64,000 nucleotides of DNA from contig CAKZLH010000256.1 of the NCBI GenBank assembly GCA_937125285.1, positions 1 to 64,000 on the forward strand. Reading direction: 5' to 3'. The first letter of the stretch is position 1. The number at the start of each line of letters is the position of its first letter. Shown one piece after another: positions 38,964 to 47,634 of the stretch. The translations under genes were made by a program, and so were the position numbers. The DNA is from an uncultured Balneolaceae bacterium. GTDB taxonomy: Bacteria > Bacteroidota > Rhodothermia > Balneolales > Balneolaceae. Below the pieces are notes generated by a model, which saw only the letters and a program-made list of their open reading frames with translations, ran no database searches and had not been told where the DNA came from.

Positions 38964-39881
38964 ATGAACGTTGAAATTGAAGCATTTTTGAAATTTTTAC
39001 GGGTTGAAAAAAATGCCTCTAACCATACCCTTCAATCCTATCAAACGGATTTATTACAGTTTAATGAATTCGTAAAAGAACACTTTGATACAGCTGAAGT
39101 ACAGATACAGTACATCGACCGATTACTTATTCGTCTATGGTTAGGAGAGCTAAGTGAGCATCAAAGAGCACAAAGTACTGTAGCTAGAAAGGTAGCCTCT
39201 CTTCGATCTTTTTTTAAGTATGCGTATAAGAAAGATTGGATCGCAAAAAATCCTGCTCATCTACTTGTCATTCCCAGAAAAGAAAAGCATCTCCCAAAGA
39301 CCGTTCCTCAACCCGATATAATGAGAATGTTAGATGACAACCTTTCAGAGGAAGATTCACAAATCTCATATCAAGACCGTGTTATTTTAGAACTTTTTTA
39401 TAGTTCAGGATTACGTGTTAGTGAACTTTGTGCCTTAAATCCTGAACATCTCAATTTATCTCAATCATGGATTAGGGTGTTAGGTAAAGGCAATAAAGAA
39501 CGGGTGGTTCCAATTGCAAGATCTGTTCGAGACCTTCTAGGAGAACATGTAAATGAGTCCAAATATAAACGTCAGTTATTGAAAACAAAGAGTGGCGATA
39601 ATCCCCTATTTTTTGCACCTTCAGGTAAGAGAATTTATTCAAGACATGTGTATAGAATCGTAAATAAAGCTCTTATGAAGTATTCTGAAGTCACCCAAAA
39701 AAGTCCACACGTTCTTCGACACAGTTTTGCAACACACATGTTAGATAATGGCGCAGACATACGCATGATTAAAGAGTTTTTAGGACACTCCAGTCTAGCT
39801 TCCACCCAGGTTTATACACATACCAGTGTCGAACGCTTAAAGAATATTTATGAACAAGCACATCCTCGTGCGAAATCCTAA
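38964..39881 (+). CDS. Tyrosine recombinase XerC/XerD family
   Basis: LELFYSSGLRVSELCAL; LGKGNKERVVPI; PHVLRHSFATHML; LGHSSLASTQVYTHTS. Confidence 0.93.
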   Translation: MNVEIEAFLKFLRVEKNASNHTLQSYQTDLLQFNEFVKEHFDTAEVQIQYIDRLLIRLWLGELSEHQRAQSTVARKVASLRSFFKYAYKKDWIAKNPAHLLVIPRKEKHLPKTVPQPDIMRMLDDNLSEEDSQISYQDRVILELFYSSGLRVSELCALNPEHLNLSQSWIRVLGKGNKERVVPIARSVRDLLGEHVNESKYKRQLLKTKSGDNPLFFAPSGKRIYSRHVYRIVNKALMKYSEVTQKSPHVLRHSFATHMLDNGADIRMIKEFLGHSSLASTQVYTHTSVERLKNIYEQAHPRAKS

Positions 39882-39899
39882 CCAATAACGGAGAGTACT

Positions 39900-40196
39900 A
39901 TGAAAAAGAACATCACATCCCGACATTTTGAAGCAAGTGATCAACTAAAGGATTTTGCTCATGAACAAATGGATAAATTAACCCACATTTTTGACCGTAT
40001 TACTTCATGTTCTCTCATAATGGAAGAACATCCAGATCATGATAACTCTCAGGGTGCCGAATTAGTCGTTCAAATTCCACAAAAAATTCTAACGGCTACC
40101 AGCAATAAAGAGACCTATGAAAAGGCCATCCATGATGCTGTAGAAAATATGAAACGACAATTAAGGCGATATAAAGAAAAAAAATTAAGCCACTAA
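39900..40196 (+). CDS. hpf: Ribosome hibernation-promoting factor (short HPF/YfiA family)
   Basis: KNITSRHFEASDQLKDFAHEQMDKL; AIHDAVENMKRQLRRYKEKK. Confidence 0.92.
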   Translation: MKKNITSRHFEASDQLKDFAHEQMDKLTHIFDRITSCSLIMEEHPDHDNSQGAELVVQIPQKILTATSNKETYEKAIHDAVENMKRQLRRYKEKKLSH

Positions 40197-40212
40197 ACTA
40201 ACGCATAGCCCA

Positions 40213-41244
40213 ATGCCCTTCTCTACACATTCACCCATACCGATAAATGATAAGTTGTCGGTTCAGGAATTGATTAATAAGCTCAGAAAACGAGTTAACA
40301 TCAATCTAATTGCTTGTGCGGCCGAAGGGCAATGCTCAAATAAATATATCAGTGAAGCAGAGCTAAACCGACCCGGTTTGGCTCTCACTGGTTACCTAAA
40401 GGTATTTTCATCTCAAAGAGTCCAAATTATTGGCAATACAGAGACCGAGTTTTTACGCCAATTACCAGAAGATAAGCAACTAAAAGCCTTCAGCAACATC
40501 ACCAAATTTGACATTCCGGTTATTTTCTTAACCAATGGTAACATGTTACCTGAACCCTTACTGAAACAAGCTCAAGAAGCAGGTATCCCCATTTTCTCCA
40601 CCCCTTATGAGACCACCCGCTTCATGTTGTTGCTGAAGGATTTTTTAGATGACCAATTTGCGTTACAAACTATGGTGCATGGTGCCATGGTGGATGTATA
40701 TGGGATTGGAATTTTAATTGTGGGGAAATCCGGTATTGGTAAAAGTGAAGTAGCATTGGACTTGGTAGAGAGAGGTCACCGATTGGTTGCAGACGATGTG
40801 GTTATGATTACTAAGAAAGGTAGTGTTCTGATGGCATCGGCAACTACCATGAGTAAGCACTTCATGGAAATTAGAGGGCTAGGTATTGTCGATGTAATGT
40901 CCATGTTCGGTATTCGATCCGTTAGATATCAAAAGAGATTAGAAATAGTCACAGAATTAACCCTGTGGGATGATGCAAAAGAAATTAATAGAACGGGCTT
41001 AGATCACGATCAAGTAAGCATTTTGGATAATGAAATTCCCTATATCCAACTACCCATAACTCCAGGAAAAAACATTACAGTGATTGCTGAAGTTATTGCC
41101 ATGAATCACTTATTAAAGCACTATGGATATGATGCGGCAGAAGCTTTTCAAGAACGTATCAAATCCAGTATTGCTGAAAAAACAAAAGGTATGAATCCCA
41201 GTATGAAACGAGCCATCGAATACTTTGAGGGAGACGTTGAGTAA
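40213..41244 (+). CDS. hprK: HPr kinase/phosphorylase-like protein
   Basis: Walker A GIGILIVGKSGIGKSEVALDLVERGHRLVADDVV; MEIRGLGIVDV. Confidence 0.95.
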   Translation: MPFSTHSPIPINDKLSVQELINKLRKRVNINLIACAAEGQCSNKYISEAELNRPGLALTGYLKVFSSQRVQIIGNTETEFLRQLPEDKQLKAFSNITKFDIPVIFLTNGNMLPEPLLKQAQEAGIPIFSTPYETTRFMLLLKDFLDDQFALQTMVHGAMVDVYGIGILIVGKSGIGKSEVALDLVERGHRLVADDVVMITKKGSVLMASATTMSKHFMEIRGLGIVDVMSMFGIRSVRYQKRLEIVTELTLWDDAKEINRTGLDHDQVSILDNEIPYIQLPITPGKNITVIAEVIAMNHLLKHYGYDAAEAFQERIKSSIAEKTKGMNPSMKRAIEYFEGDVE

Positions 41245-41385
41245 AAAGGAGTCACAGCCAATCTTAGATTTTTCATTTCTAATTGGAATAGCAACAGCGT
41301 CAAATAGCCTCACGACTCTGAGCACAAGATCCTAAATTGTAACTATATCATATATTGAGTAATTTGTTAAGATAATTAGGTCTAT

Positions 41386-42357
41386 ATGCAAATACATAAT
41401 CATTACTTTTACGATAGCGAAAAGTGCGAATTTGTGCCCATTGAATACAATCTGTATCAACAAATTGCCTATAACCTTTCTATTTGGATTTTGACAGGTA
41501 TTACCCTTGCGGGTATTGGGTTAATGGTTTTGAGTATCTACATTGGTACACCATCCGAATTGGCCCTCAAATCAGAGAATGAAGCACTCATTCAACAATT
41601 AGAAGTCACCCAAGAAAAGCTTCTAGATTTAGATCAAACTCTAGCGACTATTTCAGAAAGAGATAATGCCATTTATCGATCAATTATGGGCCTAGAGACA
41701 CTTGATGAGGAAGAAAGTCTACTAGGTGTTGGTGGTTCAAACCAGTATCAAAATTTTGAAGTTTACAGCGAAAATGCCGCTAGTATACTCGAATGGACGA
41801 GTTCCAAATTAGATGAGATAGAGCGTAGAATCAATGTACAAGATGTTAGTCTTGAAGAAGTTAAAGAAAAGTATAATTCTCATAAAGAAGCTCTCTCACA
41901 TATCCCCGCAATCAAACCTGGTAATGGTATTTTACTGAGTGGTTTTGGAATGCGTGAACATCCTATTTTAGGATATGTAAGGCCTCATGATGGACTTGAT
42001 TTTAGAGCTGATATAGGTTCTCCAGTATATGCAACAGGTGATGGAACCATAAAACTAGCCAAGCGCTATGGGAATTTTGGGAAAACGGTCATCATTGATC
42101 ATGGTTTTGGTTATGAAACTCTTTATGCCCATCTTAGTGATTATGAGGAAGGCATTAAGGTAGGTACTAAAGTAAAGCGAGGCCAAGTAATTGCCAAGTC
42201 TGGAAATTCGGGACTAACCGAGGGACCGCACATCCACTATGAAGTACATTTAAATGGTCAAGCAGTTGATCCTCTACTTTATCTCTTTGCGGATATTTCT
42301 CCCGAGGAATATATCATGTTCAAAGAAATTGCTGAAACCAGCCAAAAGTCATTCTAG
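41386..42357 (+). CDS. M23 family metallopeptidase with N-terminal TM and coiled coil
   Basis: GFGMREHPILGYVRPHDGLDFRADIGSPVYATGDG; VIIDHGFGYETLYAHLS; GPHIHYEVHLNGQAVDP. Confidence 0.94.
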   Translation: MQIHNHYFYDSEKCEFVPIEYNLYQQIAYNLSIWILTGITLAGIGLMVLSIYIGTPSELALKSENEALIQQLEVTQEKLLDLDQTLATISERDNAIYRSIMGLETLDEEESLLGVGGSNQYQNFEVYSENAASILEWTSSKLDEIERRINVQDVSLEEVKEKYNSHKEALSHIPAIKPGNGILLSGFGMREHPILGYVRPHDGLDFRADIGSPVYATGDGTIKLAKRYGNFGKTVIIDHGFGYETLYAHLSDYEEGIKVGTKVKRGQVIAKSGNSGLTEGPHIHYEVHLNGQAVDPLLYLFADISPEEYIMFKEIAETSQKSF

Positions 42358-42376
42358 TTAATCTACCTATTTAAAT

Positions 42377-43783
42377 ATGTCTAATTTATTCAAAGTCAAA
42401 GGTTTATACCTTTGTATTTACTTAGTACTCCTTGGTTCCGCCCCTATACTAAAAGCCCAAAATACCAACAGTGATACATTTCTTAGTAACCTAACCGAAA
42501 CTAATATTTCAAATGTTATAAATCTTGCACTGGATTCTGATTTAGGCTTTAATCGCCTCACTCATCTTGGTGATTATTATGGTCCTCGCTTGAGTGGTAG
42601 CAAGCAACTAGAAGACGCCATTGATTGGGCAGTAACCGAAATGACTAACGATGGTTTTGACCGTGTCTGGAAACAAGATGTAATGGTTCCACATTGGGTC
42701 AGAGGTAATGAATTCGCCAGAATCTCTAGTCCAATATCTCGCAACCTACCTATGCTTGGTTTAGGTGGCAGTATAGGAACGAATGGAGAAGTTTTAGCGG
42801 GTGAAATCGTTGTGGTGCATTCGTTTGAAGAACTAGAAGCACGCAAAAACGAGGTTCAGGGCAACATAGTATTATTCAATGTCCCGTTTACCACTTACGG
42901 ACAAACTGTGTCGTATCGAGTGAATGGAGCTATTGAAGCTGCAAAACAAGGTGCAATAGCTAGTATCATAGCTTCAGTGGCCTCTTATTCGATACAAACT
43001 CCACATACCGGAGTGATGTATTATGAGGAGGGCATTCCAAAAATTCCTCATGCTGCTATTACTGTTGAAGATGCCAATTTAATCGATCGTTTCATTCAAC
43101 GCGGCGAAACTGTTCAGTTTGAATTATATATGGAAGCAGAAACCAAAGAAGATGCATTATCTCATAATGTAATAGCGGAATACCAAGGAACGGAACTACC
43201 CGATGAAATTATAGTTTTAGGTGGTCATATCGACTCTTGGGATGTGGGTCAAGGAGTTATGGATGATGGAGGTGGGTGTATAGCTGCTTGGGAAGCGGTT
43301 CGTCTACTCATTGAGAATGGAATAAGACCTAAAAGAACTATTAGAGTTGTATTGTGGACCAACGAAGAAAATGGACTTAGAGGTGCTAATGAATATGCAC
43401 GATGGGTTCAGGAAGACGAAAAAAGCTTGGAAAAACACGTTATTGCAATGGAGTCGGATGCGGGAGTGTTTGACCCTTTAGGTTTTGGCTTTTCGGGTAC
43501 GGATACAGCCTATGATCAACTTACTGAAATAGCTCAATTACTCGAATCAATAGAAGCCAATGAGCTAAGAAAAGGTGGAGGTGGTGCCGATATTGGGCCA
43601 TTGATGAATAAAGGAGTACCTGGAATGGGACTAAATGTGGATGGTGAAAAGTATTTTTGGTTTCACCATACCGACGGTGATACCATTGAAAAGCTCAATC
43701 ACGAAGATTTTAATGAGTGTGTTGCAACCATGGCAGCTTACGCTTTAGGGATTGCGGATGCACAAGTCACATTAGATAGATAA
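42377..43783 (+). CDS. M28 family peptidase (carboxypeptidase Q-like), secreted
   Basis: Signal peptide; VLGGHIDSWDVGQGVMDDGGG; WTNEENGLRGANEYA. Confidence 0.9.
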   Translation: MSNLFKVKGLYLCIYLVLLGSAPILKAQNTNSDTFLSNLTETNISNVINLALDSDLGFNRLTHLGDYYGPRLSGSKQLEDAIDWAVTEMTNDGFDRVWKQDVMVPHWVRGNEFARISSPISRNLPMLGLGGSIGTNGEVLAGEIVVVHSFEELEARKNEVQGNIVLFNVPFTTYGQTVSYRVNGAIEAAKQGAIASIIASVASYSIQTPHTGVMYYEEGIPKIPHAAITVEDANLIDRFIQRGETVQFELYMEAETKEDALSHNVIAEYQGTELPDEIIVLGGHIDSWDVGQGVMDDGGGCIAAWEAVRLLIENGIRPKRTIRVVLWTNEENGLRGANEYARWVQEDEKSLEKHVIAMESDAGVFDPLGFGFSGTDTAYDQLTEIAQLLESIEANELRKGGGGADIGPLMNKGVPGMGLNVDGEKYFWFHHTDGDTIEKLNHEDFNECVATMAAYALGIADAQVTLDR

Positions 43784-43809
43784 ACTAGACACAATCTTTG
43801 GTATTGGTA

Positions 43810-44382
43810 TCACCCTTGTTCACGTAGATACCTCTCCCAAATTCTTCGGCCATTTTTTGTGGATTTCAACATCCATTCAACCTGAAGTTGTAATTTTTCT
43901 TTGTCACTTAGACACCAAGATTTGGCGGCTTTTTTGCGCAATTTGGCACTAAGAGTATGTAAACAGATAGCGGCACTAACCGACAAATTATAACTTTCTA
44001 CAAATCCAACCATAGGGATTTTAACAAAGCCATCGCATTGAGCTATCACTTCTTCACTTACCCCATCTAGTTCTGTTCCAAAGACCAAAGCCGTTTTATC
44101 ATCTACTTCTAAATCTGAGATTTCCCTACTGTTATAGTGTGGAGAGGTGGCGATAATGGTATATCCCTGATTGTGCAATTGGTCGAAACACTCCTTCACA
44201 TTGGAGTCATGCGTTGAATACTTACGCAGAGTTAACCATTTATGAGCGCCTAATGAAATGGGAGAACTAGACTCAAAGCGATTTGTATTCTCGATAATAT
44301 GCACATCCTGAACACCAAATCCTTCACAACTACGCAAAACAGCATTGGCATTATGAGCCTTATGAATATCTTCCAATACCAC
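43810..44382 (-). CDS. TrmH family RNA methyltransferase (SpoU); annotated GTG start probably truncates the N-terminus
   Basis: VLEDIHKAHNANAVLRSCEGFGVQDVHIIE; VFGTELDGVSEEV; IPMVGFVESYNLSVSAAICL. In-frame upstream residues RILEVLTARTRHLTV look homologous but have no canonical start. Confidence 0.85.
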   Translation of the reverse strand: MVLEDIHKAHNANAVLRSCEGFGVQDVHIIENTNRFESSSPISLGAHKWLTLRKYSTHDSNVKECFDQLHNQGYTIIATSPHYNSREISDLEVDDKTALVFGTELDGVSEEVIAQCDGFVKIPMVGFVESYNLSVSAAICLHTLSAKLRKKAAKSWCLSDKEKLQLQVEWMLKSTKNGRRIWERYLREQG

Positions 44383-44535
44383 GGTTAAATGCCTTGTTCT
44401 GGCAGTAAGGACTTCCAGAATGCGATCTACCCTATCCTGGTTAATAAACCTTGATAGATAGTCTATATCCTCACGTAATTGATGGGTACTTCTCTCGAGT
44501 ATAGTGTTTTGGTATGTGTACGCTTCAGAAATGAC

Positions 44536-45405
44536 CTACAGTGATTTTAAGTATAAAAGAGCGTTTTCAACGTTCCTTAGTGGATCATCGGTTCGTTCGT
44601 CCTCCACAAATAGAAAATCAACACCCGATGATTCATTCAACTCGAATATATCTTCAAATGGTATAATTCCTGAACCTACGGTTGTTTGTTCGAGTTCACT
44701 GTTGGCATCTTTTACGTGATACGACATAAATCTACCAGGATACTCTTTCACAAAGGCAAGTGCATCAACCCCTGCCCTAGTAATCCAATACAAATCGGCT
44801 TGAAAGGATACACTCTCCGGATTTGTTTGTTCTATTAAAATACGCATAGGCACGCGACCATCTTCGGTAGTTTCAAACTCAAAATCATGATTATGATACC
44901 CGAAACGAATACCCTCTTCTTGGCATTGAGCCCCAATTGCATTTAAGTTTTCTGCAATTGCATCGTAATTATCCCTCATATTCTGATCTAAATAAGGAAT
45001 TACAATATGTCCCGTACCCATAGCTTTTGCTGCTGAAATAAACACATTGCTTTTATCAGCAGTAAAATAAGATGTATGCACGGAGGCTACTTTCATTCCC
45101 GCGCCCGTAACTATTCTATTAAAATCCTCAGGCGTGTAGCGTCCAAAAAATAATCCGTCTTCACCTAAGCCATAGGCTTCGATATGCTCATAACCCATCG
45201 AAGCAATGGCTTGAATGGTTCCCTCTAAATCTTCATTTAACTCGTTGCGTAGTGAATAAATCTGTAATCCTAAAGGGGTATTTAGCTGCTTAGACGTTTT
45301 TTCCGTAGTAGTTGCACAACCGGATAATAATATAGGAGCACCCGCTACACCAACACCAAGAATCCCCATATGTTTTAAAAATTCTTTCCTACTCGAGTTC
45401 ATCAT
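44536..45405 (-). CDS. Sugar phosphate isomerase/epimerase (TIM barrel, xylose isomerase-like), exported
   Basis: SSRKEFLKHMGILGVGVAGAPILLSGC export/lipobox; GLQIYSLRNELNED; FGYHNHDFEFE. Confidence 0.9.
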   Translation of the reverse strand: MMNSSRKEFLKHMGILGVGVAGAPILLSGCATTTEKTSKQLNTPLGLQIYSLRNELNEDLEGTIQAIASMGYEHIEAYGLGEDGLFFGRYTPEDFNRIVTGAGMKVASVHTSYFTADKSNVFISAAKAMGTGHIVIPYLDQNMRDNYDAIAENLNAIGAQCQEEGIRFGYHNHDFEFETTEDGRVPMRILIEQTNPESVSFQADLYWITRAGVDALAFVKEYPGRFMSYHVKDANSELEQTTVGSGIIPFEDIFELNESSGVDFLFVEDERTDDPLRNVENALLYLKSL

Positions 45406-45563
45406 TTGAATGGTATCATTTAGTTAGTCTTGTATTCAATAAGGTATTCGGCTAAAAGTGCGAGTTTATTCCATTTAATACAAAAGAAAATATTCTCCAC
45501 CTATTATCATGTTTGAGAAAGGCTTTAAATGGCAGTGCTAATTTTTTATGCCTATCTTTGAAT

Positions 45564-46913
45564 ATGCATTTGGAAGAAAAGACAGTAGCGTTTGAAACAC
45601 TAGGTTGTAAGTTGAATTTCTCTGAAACATCTTCGATGAGAAGAGAATTTATACAGGCTGGTTATCTTGAAAAAAACTTTGATGATGTTGCAGATATTTA
45701 CATCATTAATACCTGCTCCGTTACGCTAGATGCCAACAGTACATGTAGAAAAACTGTTCGCAGAGCACGCAAAACCAACCCTAATGCATTTATTGCCGTT
45801 GTTGGGTGCTATGCTCAATTAAAACCGGATGAAATCGCCCAGATCGAAGGGGTTGATGTTGTTTTAGGAGCTAAGGAAAAGTTTGAACTGCTTCATCTTT
45901 TTGATGATTTCATAAAACAAGAAAAGACCCTCATTCACCGCTCAGATATCAATGAAGCCGCCGAATTTCATCATGCTTTTTCGTCGGATGATCGAACTCG
46001 GGCATTTTTAAAAGTTCAAGATGGCTGTAACTATAAGTGCTCTTTTTGCACCATACCATTGGCACGAGGGATTAGCCGAAGCCCTTCCATTGAGTCTGTT
46101 ATTTTACACGCACAAAAATTGATTGACGAGGGATTCAAAGAAATCATATTAACAGGTGTAAATACGGGTGATTTTGGATTTGGACGAGAAGACAATTTCT
46201 TTGATTTGCTAAATGAGCTACATGTCCTTCCGGGAATACAGCGACTAAGAGTATCCTCTATAGAACCCAATTTACTGTCCACAGATATCATTGATTTGGT
46301 TGCGGATTCGGAGACTCTTCAACCTCATTTTCATATGCCTCTTCAATCTGGATCAGATGCCATTTTAAAGTTAATGAGAAGACGTTATGATGCTAGTTTA
46401 TATGCCTCTAGAGTAGCCTATATTAAATCGAAAATACCCGATGCGTGTATTGGTGTGGACGTCATTACGGGGCATCCAGGGGAAACCGAATCGTACTTTC
46501 TAGAATCAGTTTCCTTCATAGAATCCTTAGATGTCTCCTATTTACACGTATTTACTTATTCCGAAAGACCAGATACCCACGCTCTAGCATTAAGTCCTAT
46601 CATCGAGAAAAGCGAACGAAAAAATCGTACCCATCATTATCGAATGCTTTCTGGTAAAAAACGTAGATCTTTCGACTTATCCCACCTGAATAGTACGAGA
46701 GAAGTTTTATTTGAAAGTACCCCCAAAAATGATCTACTTCTAGGTTGGACAGATAATTATATTCGTGTTGCCATTCCATATACCCAAGGGCTAGAAAATC
46801 GAATAGTGCCTTTGAAACTATCAAACTACACCTCTGATGGTTACTACTTAGAGCAGATTTCTTCTGAAATAATAGAGGAATTGTGTACTATTGATTCCTT
46901 AATTAATCTGTAA
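45564..46913 (+). CDS. mtaB: tRNA (t6A37)-methylthiotransferase MtaB
   Basis: VAFETLGCKLNFSETSSMRREF; VQDGCNYKCSFCTIPLARG (radical SAM CxxxCxxC). Likely start at 45564 (MHLEEKTVAFETLG). Confidence 0.92.
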   Translation: MHLEEKTVAFETLGCKLNFSETSSMRREFIQAGYLEKNFDDVADIYIINTCSVTLDANSTCRKTVRRARKTNPNAFIAVVGCYAQLKPDEIAQIEGVDVVLGAKEKFELLHLFDDFIKQEKTLIHRSDINEAAEFHHAFSSDDRTRAFLKVQDGCNYKCSFCTIPLARGISRSPSIESVILHAQKLIDEGFKEIILTGVNTGDFGFGREDNFFDLLNELHVLPGIQRLRVSSIEPNLLSTDIIDLVADSETLQPHFHMPLQSGSDAILKLMRRRYDASLYASRVAYIKSKIPDACIGVDVITGHPGETESYFLESVSFIESLDVSYLHVFTYSERPDTHALALSPIIEKSERKNRTHHYRMLSGKKRRSFDLSHLNSTREVLFESTPKNDLLLGWTDNYIRVAIPYTQGLENRIVPLKLSNYTSDGYYLEQISSEIIEELCTIDSLINL

Positions 46914-46942
46914 GAAGATTCCTTCTAGTCTTTCTAATATAT

Positions 46943-47527
46943 ATGAAAACTCCATCCAAAGAACTTATAGACCAGTTAGAACAGTACTTAGGTGAACAAG
47001 CTGAATATTTAGCCCCCCTGCCTATTCAAAGCTTGGAAAACTCTTTTTTAAGTGATGGTGGACAACCAAAGCAAGAGGCTGAATTAATTATCATCGCGAC
47101 CAAATCGGATAATTTCATTACAGAAATTACCCGTTCAGATGACTCAAATGAAGGGCTAAGCATGCTGCAAAAGCTACTTATTGCACTAAATAAAGACCTC
47201 GAAAATGTTCATGTTCATATTACCAATCATCCTTTGTCTAAAGATAAGCAGTTATATGTATCAGAGGATGATTTAAACGCTGTTAGGAAGGTAATTGAAA
47301 CCATTAATAGCCCTTGGATACTTATTCTAGATGAGTCTTTGGGCCGTCTGTTAGTGCATCAATTGGGTGATCAAGAAGTTGGTATAAGCCAACTCAATAT
47401 GGGTGATGTGTACTCCATTTTAGGTCTAAAAAGTATCTTTACACACAGTATTTCACTCCTGCTTAAACAAACTCATCACAAACGAGCAACCTGGACGCAT
47501 GTTCAACCCTTGTTAGTTGATTCGTAA
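46943..47527 (+). CDS. Hypothetical protein, possible degenerate uracil-DNA-glycosylase-like fold
   Basis: GLSMLQKLLIALNKDLENVHVHITN and SISLLLKQTHHKRATWTHVQPLL resemble UDG family 4 segments, but the catalytic motif is absent. Confidence 0.5.
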   Translation: MKTPSKELIDQLEQYLGEQAEYLAPLPIQSLENSFLSDGGQPKQEAELIIIATKSDNFITEITRSDDSNEGLSMLQKLLIALNKDLENVHVHITNHPLSKDKQLYVSEDDLNAVRKVIETINSPWILILDESLGRLLVHQLGDQEVGISQLNMGDVYSILGLKSIFTHSISLLLKQTHHKRATWTHVQPLLVDS

Positions 47528-47634
47528 AGGTTAAGCTTGTCCCAATGTGGATAAGTTTGCGGAAAGAATGTTAAAAAGTTCACCTTCAGGTAGGTGTAAT
47601 TTTCACTAAATTAGATGTAAATAAACGATTAGAC

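Noticed and set aside
38964-39881. Tyrosine recombinase as sign of an integrated mobile element
   Set aside because: Looks like a housekeeping XerC/D next to hpf-hprK. The tRNA-Leu is 4 kb away, and I saw no attachment repeats or cargo genes.
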